DNA of 64,000 nt from an uncultured Clostridium sp. (GTDB taxonomy: Bacteria > Bacillota > Clostridia > Lachnospirales > Lachnospiraceae): contig UPYT01000002.1 in assembly GCA_900538475.1 (NCBI GenBank), positions 1 through 64,000 of the forward strand. Direction: 5' to 3'. The position numbers and the translations under genes were made by a program. Below, in pieces: positions 41,860 to 51,500 of this stretch (positions are counted from its first letter, which is position 1; every line of letters starts with the position of its first letter). Below the pieces are notes generated by a model, which worked only from the letters and a program-made list of their open reading frames with translations, did no database searches and was not told the origin of the DNA.

Positions 41860-44247
41860 ATGAAACTGAGTGAATTGCAGATTGGAAGGACAGCGACCAT
41901 ATTTGCAGTAGGCGGAAGCGGTGCGCTGCGCCAGCACTTTCTGGATATGGGACTGATTCAGGGAACAGAGGTAACGGTTGTCAAATATGCACCGATGGGA
42001 GATCCCATTGAGCTGCGCATTCATGGCTATGAATTGACGATTCGTCTGGAGGATGCAGAAAATATTGAGATCAGCGAACCCCACGAGGCCCGGGAGCATG
42101 GGGAGCTTTCCGGAAAGCAGGCGGAAAATGGAAAGGCGTCAAAAGTAAGAGAAGGCTGGAAAAATCCCCAGAAAAAGGAGAAGCTTCATCCGGGATACGG
42201 CGAGGGCGGAAAGTTCCACAACCGGAAGGAGGAAAAGCCGCTTCCGGACAGTGAGGTTTTGACCTTTGCGCTTGTGGGAAATCAGAACTGCGGAAAAACC
42301 ACATTGTTTAATCAGCTGACCGGTTCCAAGCAGCATGTGGGAAATTTCCCGGGAGTTACTGTAGATCGAAAGGACGGGGTTATCCGCGGCCATGAAAATA
42401 CGCTGATTACAGACTTGCCCGGAATTTATTCCATGTCTCCCTACAGCAGCGAGGAAATCGTAACAAGAGAATTTGTAATCCGGGAAAAACCGAAGGGCAT
42501 TATCAATATTGTGGATGCCACGAATATTGAACGGAATCTGTATCTGACCATGCAGCTGCTTGAGCTGGAAATTCCCATGGTAGTGGCTCTGAATATGATG
42601 GATGAGCTGAGGGAAAATGGCGGCTCTGTCAAGGTGAATGAGATGGAGGAGGCTTTGGGAGTTCCGGTTATTCCCATTTCTGCTGCTAAGGGAGAGGGCA
42701 TTGAGGAGCTGATTCGCCATGCGCTTCATGTGGCCCGGTATCAGGAGCGTCCCCTGGAGATTGATTTTTGCAAGCGGGAAGAGGGGATTCACAGAGGAAT
42801 CCATGCAGTGATGCATTTGATTGAGGATCATGCCGCTCAGGCGGAGATTCCGGTCCGGTTTGCAGGAAGCAAGGTTATGGAGGGAGATCCAAAGATTCTG
42901 GAGCAGCTGAAGCTGACAGATAAGGAAGCCATGATTCTGGAGGAAATTTCCCGGCAGACAGAGGAAGAAACCGGCATGGATCGGGCGGCAGCAGTGGCTC
43001 AGATGCGGTTTGATTATATTGAAGATGTGTGCAGGGAGGGAGTGGTCAAGCCAAGAGAAAGCAGGGAGAGAACCAGAAGCAGAAGGATTGACCAGTTCCT
43101 TACGGGAAAATATACGGGAATTCCTGCGTTTATTGGAATTATGGGTCTGGTATTCTGGCTGACCTTTAATGTAATTGGAGCATTTTTCCAGGGCATTTTG
43201 GAGTCGGGTATCACAACACTGACAGATGCGGTGGATCAGGCCATGCAGGCGGCGCAGGTGAATGAAGTGGTTCACTCTCTGGTGATCGACGGCATATTTA
43301 ACGGCGTTGGCGGCGTACTGAGCTTCCTGCCGATTATTGTAACCCTGTTCTTCTTCCTGTCTCTTCTGGAGGACAGCGGATATATGGCCCGCGTTGCCTT
43401 TATTATGGATAAGCTTCTGAGAAAGCTGGGACTTTCCGGAAGAAGTATTGTGCCGATGCTGATTGGATTTGGCTGTACTGTGCCGGGAGTTATGGCAAGC
43501 CGGACTCTTCCCTCTGAGCGGGACAGAAAAATGACCATTCTTTTGACGCCCTTTATGAGCTGTACGGCGAAGCTTCCCATCTATGCATTTTTTACAGCGG
43601 CATTTTTCCCGCAGCATGGAGCATTGGTGATGATTGGGCTTTATCTGTTTGGAATTATTATGGGAATTATTATGGCTTTGATTTTCAAGAAAACAGCCTT
43701 TAAGGGAGAGGCGGTGCCGTTTGTTATGGAGCTGCCCAACTACCGTATGCCAGGGGCGGGGAATGTGCTTCACCTTTTATGGGATAAGGCAAAGGATTTC
43801 CTGCAGAGAGCCTTTACCGTTATTTTTCTTGCAACCATTGCCATCTGGTTTTTGCAGAACTTTGATATGGGACTGAACATGGTGTCAGATTCCCACAACA
43901 GCATTCTGGCTCTGGCAGCCGGCTGGCTGGCTCCGCTGTTTGCACCGGTAGGCTTTGGAGACTGGCGGATTGTAACAGCCCTGATTTCTGGATTTATGGC
44001 AAAGGAGAGTGTGGTATCCTCTCTGACTGTGCTGTTTGGCAGTACAGAGGCCCTTTACAGCAGTCTGACGATTGCAGGAGCAGCGTCTCTGCTGGTATTC
44101 TGTCTGCTGTATACCCCCTGTGTGGCAGCGATTGCGTCTGTGAAGCGGGAGCTGGGCGGCAAATGGGCAGTGGCTATGGTGATTGGCCAGTGCGTTCTGG
44201 CATGGATTGCAGCTTTGGCAGTCTATGGGATTGCAGGAATGATGTAA
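41860..44247 (+). CDS. feoB: FeoA-FeoB fusion, ferrous iron transporter
   Basis: Encodes 795 aa from the ATG at 41860 (GAGAGGA site). FeoA SH3-like domain at 1-72 (MKLSELQIGRTATI ... LRIHGYELTIRLEDAENI), a charged linker (73-132), the G-protein domain with G1 GNQNCGKTT (140-148), G3 DLPG and G4 NMMD, then the GDI region and two Gate regions with 8-10 helices (GFGCTVPGVMASRTL; FMSCTAKLPIYAFF). It imports Fe2+ across the membrane. FeoA is usually a separate gene; here it is fused. Confidence 0.93.
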   Translation: MKLSELQIGRTATIFAVGGSGALRQHFLDMGLIQGTEVTVVKYAPMGDPIELRIHGYELTIRLEDAENIEISEPHEAREHGELSGKQAENGKASKVREGWKNPQKKEKLHPGYGEGGKFHNRKEEKPLPDSEVLTFALVGNQNCGKTTLFNQLTGSKQHVGNFPGVTVDRKDGVIRGHENTLITDLPGIYSMSPYSSEEIVTREFVIREKPKGIINIVDATNIERNLYLTMQLLELEIPMVVALNMMDELRENGGSVKVNEMEEALGVPVIPISAAKGEGIEELIRHALHVARYQERPLEIDFCKREEGIHRGIHAVMHLIEDHAAQAEIPVRFAGSKVMEGDPKILEQLKLTDKEAMILEEISRQTEEETGMDRAAAVAQMRFDYIEDVCREGVVKPRESRERTRSRRIDQFLTGKYTGIPAFIGIMGLVFWLTFNVIGAFFQGILESGITTLTDAVDQAMQAAQVNEVVHSLVIDGIFNGVGGVLSFLPIIVTLFFFLSLLEDSGYMARVAFIMDKLLRKLGLSGRSIVPMLIGFGCTVPGVMASRTLPSERDRKMTILLTPFMSCTAKLPIYAFFTAAFFPQHGALVMIGLYLFGIIMGIIMALIFKKTAFKGEAVPFVMELPNYRMPGAGNVLHLLWDKAKDFLQRAFTVIFLATIAIWFLQNFDMGLNMVSDSHNSILALAAGWLAPLFAPVGFGDWRIVTALISGFMAKESVVSSLTVLFGSTEALYSSLTIAGAASLLVFCLLYTPCVAAIASVKRELGGKWAVAMVIGQCVLAWIAALAVYGIAGMM

Positions 44248-44288
44248 TACAGGGGCAGTATAATACCCCCATGCTCTTTCGAGCGGAT

Positions 44289-45380
44289 TCAGTCAGTAAG
44301 TCCTACTGCACGAATCCGCTCGATTACGTTTCCGTATCGGGGAACATATTGATCGTAGATTGGCTGAACCTTTTTCACAAATTCGCTGAGATCTTCCAGT
44401 TCTGTAATGGTTCCGCCAGCCTCCTGAAAGGCCTGGTAATTTTTTTCTTCTTCTTTTTTCCAAAGCTCTCTCTGATAAACGGATGATTCCAGAGCAGCCT
44501 GACGAATGATTTTTTGATCCTCAAAAGGCAGGGACTCCAAAACCTTCTGGTTCATAACAATCATTTCTGGAATCCGCGTGTGTCCGTCCAGCACCAGATA
44601 GGGGGCAAGTGAACTATGTCGGGCGCTGACAAAGCTGGGAATGTTATTTTCTGCTCCGTCAATAATGTGCTCCCGCAGCTGGCTTCCTACCATTTCATAA
44701 GGCATTTCTACGGGATTGGCCCCCAGCATACTGACCAGATCCATCATAAAGGCGCTTTGCTGGACGCGGATATAAAGTCCTTTCAAATCAGATAATTTCG
44801 TGATTTTCTTATCCATAGTATAAAAATTTCGGGCTCCGGCATCATACCAGCACAGGCCTTCTATGCCGTTATTTCGCATACTTTGAAGAAAATAATTTCC
44901 AATTTCGCCGTCAAGAACCTGCCACATATGATCAGAATTTCGGTAAAGATATGGCATTTCCAGTACAGTCAGCTCTGGATTGTAGTCAGTCATTAAAGCG
45001 ACAGAGGCTCGAACCATGTCGATACCGCCAAAACGCATTTGCTGCAGAACAGTCTTTTCATCCCCCAGAGCAGAGGAGTGATAGGTAATAATGTGAATTC
45101 GTCCGTTGCTGCGTTCCTCGACCAGACGGGCAAAATAGTCGCAGGCCACAGATGTAGGATGCTCGGCTCTCTGGTTGTCTGCCAGACGAAGAATAATTTG
45201 TCCGTCTCGCTTCATAGGTTCTGTGAGAAAATCAGTCTGGATGCCAGAAATAACAGATGCGGTGCTGTCTTCTGCAGCTTTTTTCTTCTGAAGCGCAGAA
45301 AAGAAACTTCCGGCAGAAGCCAGAACAAGAAGCAGAAAAAACAGTCCTGTCAATCTGCGGCGAGTTCTTTTTTTGTCCAT
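44289..45380 (-). CDS. TRAP-type (DctP) solute-binding protein
   Basis: Encodes 363 aa. N-terminal membrane anchor/signal (LTGLFFLLLVLASAGSFF, about 11-28), then a DctP fold (HPTSVACDYFARLVEERSNG, RNFYTMDKKI, LSDLKGLYIRVQQSAFM). Carboxylate-type ligands are usual. No DctQ/DctM membrane subunits are nearby; it follows a response-regulator and a kinase gene on the same strand (14 bp). It is therefore probably the ligand sensor that feeds the kinase. Confidence 0.85.
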   Translation of the reverse strand: MDKKRTRRRLTGLFFLLLVLASAGSFFSALQKKKAAEDSTASVISGIQTDFLTEPMKRDGQIILRLADNQRAEHPTSVACDYFARLVEERSNGRIHIITYHSSALGDEKTVLQQMRFGGIDMVRASVALMTDYNPELTVLEMPYLYRNSDHMWQVLDGEIGNYFLQSMRNNGIEGLCWYDAGARNFYTMDKKITKLSDLKGLYIRVQQSAFMMDLVSMLGANPVEMPYEMVGSQLREHIIDGAENNIPSFVSARHSSLAPYLVLDGHTRIPEMIVMNQKVLESLPFEDQKIIRQAALESSVYQRELWKKEEEKNYQAFQEAGGTITELEDLSEFVKKVQPIYDQYVPRYGNVIERIRAVGLTD

Positions 45381-45394
45381 AATATTCCTCCGTT

Positions 45395-46192
45395 TTACAT
45401 AAAGAATAGCTGATTGCGGTATTCAATGGGGGTAAACCCTGTTTTCTTTTTGAAAATTCTGGAAAAATAGTTGGGATTAACATAGCCAACCAGAGTTCCA
45501 ACCTCGCGTATATTCATCTGGGGATTGCCCAGATACTCCTTGGCTTTTTCTACCCGCACATTGATTAAATATTCTCGAAAGGGCATTCCGTTAAAATCTT
45601 TGAATATTTTGTTGAAATGGTTGACAGAAAGCTGATAGCGGTCAGCCATTTCCTCTACGGATAATTCCTGACGGTATTGTGTGTCAATCAACTGACGAAC
45701 CTCGGCAGCGATTTTAGCAGCTCGGCCCTGTCCGGCCGGACTGCTGGGCTCAGCTGGAAGAGCTGTTGAGGACGATTTAGGAAGAGCGGGGGTCAGAGCC
45801 GCCTCCGGGCTGTGACTGGTGTGATGACGCTGCATTTCCCGTGTAATGATTTCTACAACCTCGCGTTCTCCAGCAGGTTTTACCAAATATTCTGCAGCGC
45901 CCATGGAAATGGCTTGTTTGGCATAGCTGAACTGAGCGTAAGCGGTCAGAAATATGATGCTGCAGGAGGGAAGCTGCTGTTTGATTTCCCATCCTGCAGT
46001 CAGTCCGTCCATAACGGGCATTTCAATGTCAAGAAAAGCGACATCAATCCGCTCTCCCAGGGCAAGACATACGGCTTCCCGGCCGTTGGATGCCTCAAAT
46101 AAAAGAAATTTTCCTTTGAAATAATATTCCAGAATACAGCGAATTACGGAACGGGACAGTTCCTCATCATCTGCAATCAGTATTTTAAACAT
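45395..46192 (-). CDS. AraC-type response regulator
   Basis: Encodes 265 aa. Receiver domain 1-120 with phosphate-accepting Asp55 (VAFLDIEMP), Thr and Lys in LTAYA and LVKPAG. A Pro/Ser/Ala linker (about 130-160) and two AraC HTH units follow (VEEMADRYQLSVNHFNKIFK; VGTLVGYVNPNYFSRIFKKK). Activates target promoters on phosphorylation by the kinase encoded upstream, overlapping by 8 bp. Confidence 0.92.
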   Translation of the reverse strand: MFKILIADDEELSRSVIRCILEYYFKGKFLLFEASNGREAVCLALGERIDVAFLDIEMPVMDGLTAGWEIKQQLPSCSIIFLTAYAQFSYAKQAISMGAAEYLVKPAGEREVVEIITREMQRHHTSHSPEAALTPALPKSSSTALPAEPSSPAGQGRAAKIAAEVRQLIDTQYRQELSVEEMADRYQLSVNHFNKIFKDFNGMPFREYLINVRVEKAKEYLGNPQMNIREVGTLVGYVNPNYFSRIFKKKTGFTPIEYRNQLFFM

Positions 46193-47711
46193 CTTTGCAT
46201 TCCTCCAGAGAAAGTCTGATTTCGATACAGGTACCAGAACCGGGTTTGCTGTAAATACGCATACGGCTGTTAGGGAAACTCAGGTGAAGTCGTTCAAAAA
46301 CATTGCAGACGCCTAGTCCCGTGCTTCCAAAGCTGACAGCAGAACTGAATTTGCTGGCAGCAGCTTCCGGATTCAGAGGTGTCTGAGAGGCTGCAGCCTG
46401 CAGCGCGGAAACCTGTTCCTTTTCCATTCCAACGCCGTTATCCAGTACATGGATAACCAGATCGCCTCTGCTTTCCCGGATATGAATGCCTACTGAACCG
46501 CCGGATTCCTTGACAAGAACTCCGTGACGGATGCTGTTTTCAATGAGTGGCTGGAGAGTAAAGGGCGGTAGGCGGTAGTGATCCGGCTCGACATTTACCC
46601 GCAAACGGTACAGAAGCCGTTTGCCGAAGCGTTTTCGCTGAATATACATAAAGCGTCCTGTCATCTGCAGTTCTTGGGATAGAAGAACCCGTTCCTGTTT
46701 GTTTTCTAGGGTATAGCGAAAAAAATCAGAAAGACTGCGGATGAGCTCGCCGGTGTCTCTGGCCTGTTCCTGAGCGGCTGCTCCGGCAATAACATTTAAA
46801 GTATTAAAAAGAAAGTGGGGATTGATTTGGGACTGAAGAAGGGAAAATCTGGCTTTTTCCAGCATTTTCTGACGGTTGATCAGGGCCAATTCCTGAGTAT
46901 GGACTTTTTGAGTCAGAGCCTGCTTTTCTTTCAGTGCGCCAATGGTATCACGCATAGCCAGCTTCATTCGGTTAACTGCCAGATTCAAGTTACCGATTTC
47001 ATCCTTTCGCCCTGTCGGAAGATCGTCTGCCTGAAAATTCTCTTTTGCAATTTCCTCTACTGTTTCAGAAAGTCGATTTAGGGGATCCAGGATCCTCTTT
47101 TTCATATAGGTCAGACAAAGAGCAGAAACAGCAAAAACCACAGCTACGAGAACCATGGAAATTTTTTGTTCCTGATTCATGCGGCGCTGCATTTCCCGGT
47201 GAACATCAGTACCAAAGGTAAGGCTGTCCTGGAGAAGCTCTGCAGTATAGGTTTCAATCTGGGAAGCAGCTTGTTTCATGAGAATCAGCTGGCGGATTTC
47301 ATGGTTGGCAGGAAGTCCATTTCTGGCAATGGAATAGTAGTTCAGATAGGTATTTTTAACAGACTGCATCAGCAGAAAGCTATCCAGAGACATACCATCT
47401 GCTTCTTGTGTCATTTTCCGCAAGGCATTTTGAACATGGAGCTCATTATTGATAAAGCGCATCCAGTTTTCTTCCGATTTGTCTTCAATATATTCTTCAA
47501 ACAGAACAGGACTGTCAGAAAAGACAGTCATAAACTGATTAATGGAGTAATATTTTGTCAGCACCCGGTTAAACTGCTGTTCGGAACGGAGGCCATGATA
47601 AATGGAATATACATTGGAAAATACAAACAGAGCGCTCATAAAACACAGGAAAATCAGAACACGTACCTTAACAGAGGATAAATGCTGGCGGATTGTTTTT
47701 ATATGGTTCAT
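46185..47711 (-). CDS. LytS/YesM-type sensor histidine kinase
   Basis: Encodes 508 aa from MNHIKTIRQH at 47711 (AAAGGAGG site); the earlier in-frame ATG has no site. Membrane helix 1 at about 16-36, an extracellular helical sensor to about 200, helix 2 at about 205-225, HAMP (RILDPLNRLSETVEEIAKEN), His-kinase motif SQINPHFLFNTLN with the phospho-His, and an HATPase with N box LIENSIRHG and G box NGVGM. Signal probably relayed by the binding protein of the same operon. Confidence 0.9.
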   Translation of the reverse strand: MNHIKTIRQHLSSVKVRVLIFLCFMSALFVFSNVYSIYHGLRSEQQFNRVLTKYYSINQFMTVFSDSPVLFEEYIEDKSEENWMRFINNELHVQNALRKMTQEADGMSLDSFLLMQSVKNTYLNYYSIARNGLPANHEIRQLILMKQAASQIETYTAELLQDSLTFGTDVHREMQRRMNQEQKISMVLVAVVFAVSALCLTYMKKRILDPLNRLSETVEEIAKENFQADDLPTGRKDEIGNLNLAVNRMKLAMRDTIGALKEKQALTQKVHTQELALINRQKMLEKARFSLLQSQINPHFLFNTLNVIAGAAAQEQARDTGELIRSLSDFFRYTLENKQERVLLSQELQMTGRFMYIQRKRFGKRLLYRLRVNVEPDHYRLPPFTLQPLIENSIRHGVLVKESGGSVGIHIRESRGDLVIHVLDNGVGMEKEQVSALQAAASQTPLNPEAAASKFSSAVSFGSTGLGVCNVFERLHLSFPNSRMRIYSKPGSGTCIEIRLSLEECKDV

Positions 47712-47783
47712 AATTAAAGTCCTCCTTTGCAGTCTGAGGTTATTATAGCATAGAAAGCATGCTTCTGCCAGACGGAGAGTCAC

Positions 47784-47820
47784 ACAGGGCCCGGAGACAA
47801 AGGTCTTCGGGCCCTGCAGT
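47784..47820 (-). repeat. GC-rich hairpin downstream of the GH28 gene
   Basis: GGGCCCGGAGAC / GTCTTCGGGCCC stem just after the GH28 stop. No T tract on either side, so it may be an RNA-stabilising or factor-dependent end. Its GCCCTGCAGTA right flank is shared with the hairpin at 23748. Confidence 0.45.
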
Positions 47821-47832
47821 AAAAGGAGAAAT

Positions 47833-50187
47833 TTATTTGTTGGCAAAATCAGAAATGCGGGTTACAATGTGGATTAATTCGCCCAGTGTAGTCTTGTCCT
47901 TAGGCATGTATTTATTCCCTTCCTTTGCCTCTACGAAACCAAAATACTGACTGGCGCCGACGTTATCCTCGTATGCGGAATCGATCTCTGCCGCATCATC
48001 AAATTTTGGTTCTGTTCCCAGCGTTTCGTTGTAAGGAACGCCGCAGGAGAGCAGAGCAATGTAGCCCATTTCATCGCGGTTGATGGAAGCGTCCGGGAGG
48101 AAAGCGGTTCTCTTTGCAGCCTCATCCTGAGTGACGCCTGCATTGTAAAGGGTACCCTGGGCGCCTGCAGCGTTGGGATCCTTTAAGTTCATCATTTCAG
48201 CTTCAACAACTGCTGCAATCACACCATAATCCGGGTCAGATTCCGGAACATCGGAGATGATAACTGGCTCCTTGGGAGCAGTCAGACCCCACAGCTTGCC
48301 AAGCAGCTTTGCACAGTCACGGTTGGTGATTTCCCGGTTCATATCAAGAACCTCATCTTCATCAATATAGCCTTTTACAGCTGCACGGATCACTTCCTCA
48401 TCATCTGTAACACCGGCGGCCTTTTTCTCTTTCAAAATTTTGTAAGCCATGCTGGTCTGAGTATTCCCTTTTTTGTCTGCTGCTGTCAGAGTCAGGTATT
48501 TGCCAGCTGCATCAGCAGGAACGGAAAATGTTTTGTCTGTTCCAACAGTTTCGTAGGTTCCGTCAACAGCGTCAGCCATTTTCCATTCATAGGTCAGTTC
48601 AGAGCTGTCGCCGCCAAGAAGAACGGAGCTGCCTTCGATTTTTTCGCCGGGAACAGGAGTGCCGATCATCTTAGTTTCTACCGGTCTGGGATAACTCTTT
48701 CCATTGATGGAGACATTTTCCAAAATCGGATCTTCCCAGTTGAGTGCACGGATATCAGTACCTACATTGGTAATATCCACATTTTTCAGAACAAGTCCGG
48801 TAATCGGAACCTCGTCAAAGGCTTCCATGAAAATACCATACTCACCGCCGCTGCTGGTCAGGTTTTCAATCGTGATATTCTTAAACTGAGGCAGATAGTC
48901 ACCGTCGCGTCCTACATCGTAAAGCATGGTCGCATGTACAACGGCATTTCCTACGGATTTTACTTTAGAGTTGCGAAGGTATACGTTTTCAATGGATCCG
49001 CCGCGCTGCGCATTGGTTTTAAAACGCAGTGCATAGTTTAAGTTGGGGCTGTCAAAGGTATTGTTATCAGCAAAGAGATTTTTAATACCGCCGCTCATCT
49101 CACTGCCGCAGGCAATGCCGCCGTGGCCGTCAGCAAAGATGTTATTGCGGATAATCAGGTTCTGAGTTGGGAAGCCGGCCTCGCCAAGTTCACGTCCGTC
49201 CCGGTTTCGTCCGGCCTTTACTGCGATACAGTCATCGCCGGTATTAAAGTAACAGTCTTCAATAAGCACATAATTGCAGTTTTCCGGATCACAGCCGTCA
49301 TTGTTGTAGCCGTGGGTGTCAATATGAACACCTCTGGCTGTAAAATTGGTGCAAAGAACAGGATTTAATTCCCACATAGGGGAGTTTAAAATGGTAACGC
49401 CTTCAATCAGTACATTTTCACATTCAATGGGCTGATAGAAGTTGGGACGGAGGAAATGACCTTCGCCGAAAACTCGTTCCTCTGCCGGAACACCGTCATC
49501 GGTCATCTTACGCAGAAGCTTTGCATCTGCAGAGGATGGGTTAGATGTGGTGCCGTCTTCATTGTATTTTTGTCTCCAGTTCCACCAGGTATCCTTGTCT
49601 GCCTGTCCGTCCAGAGTTCCTTTTCCGGTTACGGCAATGTTTTCCTGCTGATAAGCATAGATAAACGGACTCCAGTTATACAGCTTGGAACCTTCATAGT
49701 GTGCAAATACCAGAGGATAGTTTTCATGGGTAATGTCCCTGGTAAATTTGAGAATCGTATCTTCTTCTTCCAGGCAAAGATTTACATTGCTTTTTAAAGT
49801 AATGGCTCCGGTGTCGTAATCTCCGGCCGGAATGCTTACCTTTCCGCCGCCCTTGGTGCTTACTTCATCAATGGCGCTTTGAATGGCGGCGGTATCCAGT
49901 TTTCCATCTCCAGGAACAGCGCCATAATCCAGAACACTTACTTCATAGTCAGGAAATTCCGGATCACTGATATGAGTGAGGATTTCCTCTGCCATATCCC
50001 AGGAAAGCGCTTCGCTGTTGCTTTCTTCAAATGGAGAGGTTTCTGCAGCCGTAGTTTCTGCTTCAGTTGCTGCTGTTGTTGCCGCAGATTCGGAAACGGT
50101 GCTTTCCTGTGTGGTTTGATTATTGCCACATCCAGCCATGCTTACAGTCATGACTGCTGCCATAGATAAACTGATTACTTTTTTCAT
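47833..50187 (-). CDS. GH28 polygalacturonase-type lipoprotein with SLH-like C-terminus
   Basis: Encodes 784 aa. Lipobox SMAGC with Cys20, a Thr/Ala/Glu linker, and a right-handed beta-helix from about 80 to 510 (VSVLDYGAVPGDGKLDTAAI, pectinase start). Catalytic motifs NNDGCD (295-300), GDDC (317-320) and GHGG (354-357) are complete. Residues about 515-600 form an Ig-like module (GSSVLLGGDSSELTYEWKMA) and about 610-784 SLH-like repeats (ITNRDCAKLLGKLWGL, INRDEMGYIALLSCG). It cleaves alpha-galacturonide or related pectin bonds at the cell surface. Lipid anchor plus SLH is an unusual double attachment. Confidence 0.88.
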   Translation of the reverse strand: MKKVISLSMAAVMTVSMAGCGNNQTTQESTVSESAATTAATEAETTAAETSPFEESNSEALSWDMAEEILTHISDPEFPDYEVSVLDYGAVPGDGKLDTAAIQSAIDEVSTKGGGKVSIPAGDYDTGAITLKSNVNLCLEEEDTILKFTRDITHENYPLVFAHYEGSKLYNWSPFIYAYQQENIAVTGKGTLDGQADKDTWWNWRQKYNEDGTTSNPSSADAKLLRKMTDDGVPAEERVFGEGHFLRPNFYQPIECENVLIEGVTILNSPMWELNPVLCTNFTARGVHIDTHGYNNDGCDPENCNYVLIEDCYFNTGDDCIAVKAGRNRDGRELGEAGFPTQNLIIRNNIFADGHGGIACGSEMSGGIKNLFADNNTFDSPNLNYALRFKTNAQRGGSIENVYLRNSKVKSVGNAVVHATMLYDVGRDGDYLPQFKNITIENLTSSGGEYGIFMEAFDEVPITGLVLKNVDITNVGTDIRALNWEDPILENVSINGKSYPRPVETKMIGTPVPGEKIEGSSVLLGGDSSELTYEWKMADAVDGTYETVGTDKTFSVPADAAGKYLTLTAADKKGNTQTSMAYKILKEKKAAGVTDDEEVIRAAVKGYIDEDEVLDMNREITNRDCAKLLGKLWGLTAPKEPVIISDVPESDPDYGVIAAVVEAEMMNLKDPNAAGAQGTLYNAGVTQDEAAKRTAFLPDASINRDEMGYIALLSCGVPYNETLGTEPKFDDAAEIDSAYEDNVGASQYFGFVEAKEGNKYMPKDKTTLGELIHIVTRISDFANK

Positions 50188-50364
50188 AACTGTCTTCCCT
50201 TCTTAATTATTTTGAATACGCGCGCTTGATTCATTTGATAAGCTTAGCATATCATTGTAAGCACTCCTTCTACAAGAAGACTTTTCTATGGTTCACAGCA
50301 CAATTTCACGGTTTCGTATATTTTTTGGTGGATTTCACTATTTCTTTATGGAAAATACACAAAG

Positions 50365-51411
50365 TTATTTCCGATTTTCCGCAAACATTACAGCATACTC
50401 GATGGAGTTGCGCAGGCTCAGTTCACTGGCGGTTCCGGTTCCGGCCTGATCGAAGGCTGTGCCGTGATCGACGGATACCCGGATAATGGGCAGACCCAGT
50501 GTGATATTGACTCCGGCTACGGCGTCCCAGGCTTTTTTGTCGTGGTCGTAGACAAAGCCTACGACCTTTAAGGGAATATGTCCCTGATCGTGATACATGG
50601 CGACAACGATATCGTACCAGCCGCCGCGGGCCTTGGAAAATACTGTGTCCGGCGGAACAGGGCCGTCTGCGCAGATGCGCTCTGCCTGAGCTGCTTCAAT
50701 TGCAGGAATAATTTCGTCAATTTCCTCCCGTCCGAACAGGCCGTGCTCACCGCTGTGCGGATTTAACCCGGCAACTCCAATGCGGGGCTTTTCGATTCCC
50801 AGATCGCGGCAGGCCTGATCTGCAATGCGGATCACATCGAGAACCCGCTGTTTTTTTACCCGATCGCAGGCCTCGCGGAGAGAAACATGAGTAGAAACAT
50901 GAACCACGCGGAGGTTTTCATGGGCCAGCATCATAGTATAGTTTTTGGTTCCAGTCAGATCGGCATAGATTTCTGTATGTCCGGAATAATGATGGCCAGC
51001 CAGGTTGACGGCTTCTTTGTTAAATGCATTGGTAACAGTAGCGTCAATTTTTCCTTCCATGGCCAGCTCAATCACCTTGGTAACATAGCGGAAGGAAGCA
51101 TCACCGCATTCTGCGGATACCTGGCCGCGCTGCAGCTGGGCGGCGTCAATCAGCCCCATATCGAAAACATCAATGGTTCCAAAGCGAAAGAGGGCATCAG
51201 AGACATTTTGAATCCGATGAATTTGCAGCTCCTTATGATTTACAATGGAGAGGGCGGCTTCCATAACATCGGCGTCACCGACAACCAATGGGCAGCAAAG
51301 CTCATATAATGACGGATCAGCAAAGGCCTTCACAGTAATTTCCGGTCCTATGCTGGCCGGATCCCCCATAGTAATTCCAATGATTTTTTTATTGTTCATA
51401 AGAGTTTTCAT
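50365..51411 (-). CDS. pdxA2: PdxA2-type 4-phospho-tetronate 3-dehydrogenase
   Basis: Encodes 348 aa (344 if the ATG at 51399 is used; both follow AGGAAAGGA). PdxA-family motifs: GITMGDPASIGPEITVKAF, GHTEIYADLTG, PHSGEHGLFGREE, MYHDQGHIPLK. The family includes vitamin B6 PdxA and the PdxA2 branch. PdxA2 oxidises 4-phospho-D-threonate or -erythronate, with decarboxylation to dihydroxyacetone phosphate. Co-occurrence with a DUF1537 kinase decides for PdxA2. Last gene of the operon. Confidence 0.88.
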   Translation of the reverse strand: MKTLMNNKKIIGITMGDPASIGPEITVKAFADPSLYELCCPLVVGDADVMEAALSIVNHKELQIHRIQNVSDALFRFGTIDVFDMGLIDAAQLQRGQVSAECGDASFRYVTKVIELAMEGKIDATVTNAFNKEAVNLAGHHYSGHTEIYADLTGTKNYTMMLAHENLRVVHVSTHVSLREACDRVKKQRVLDVIRIADQACRDLGIEKPRIGVAGLNPHSGEHGLFGREEIDEIIPAIEAAQAERICADGPVPPDTVFSKARGGWYDIVVAMYHDQGHIPLKVVGFVYDHDKKAWDAVAGVNITLGLPIIRVSVDHGTAFDQAGTGTASELSLRNSIEYAVMFAENRK

Positions 51412-51500
51412 TCCTTTCCTGAAATACGCACAGCCGGAGCAGTAAACAGGTACTGTTCCGGCTGGTTTTGGTTCACAGAGAAATACATTCCGGATTCCGG

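Noticed and set aside
42139..43773. 544-aa open frame antisense to feoB
   Set aside because: A composition shadow of feoB: no domain, no ribosome site, and feoB is clearly the real gene.
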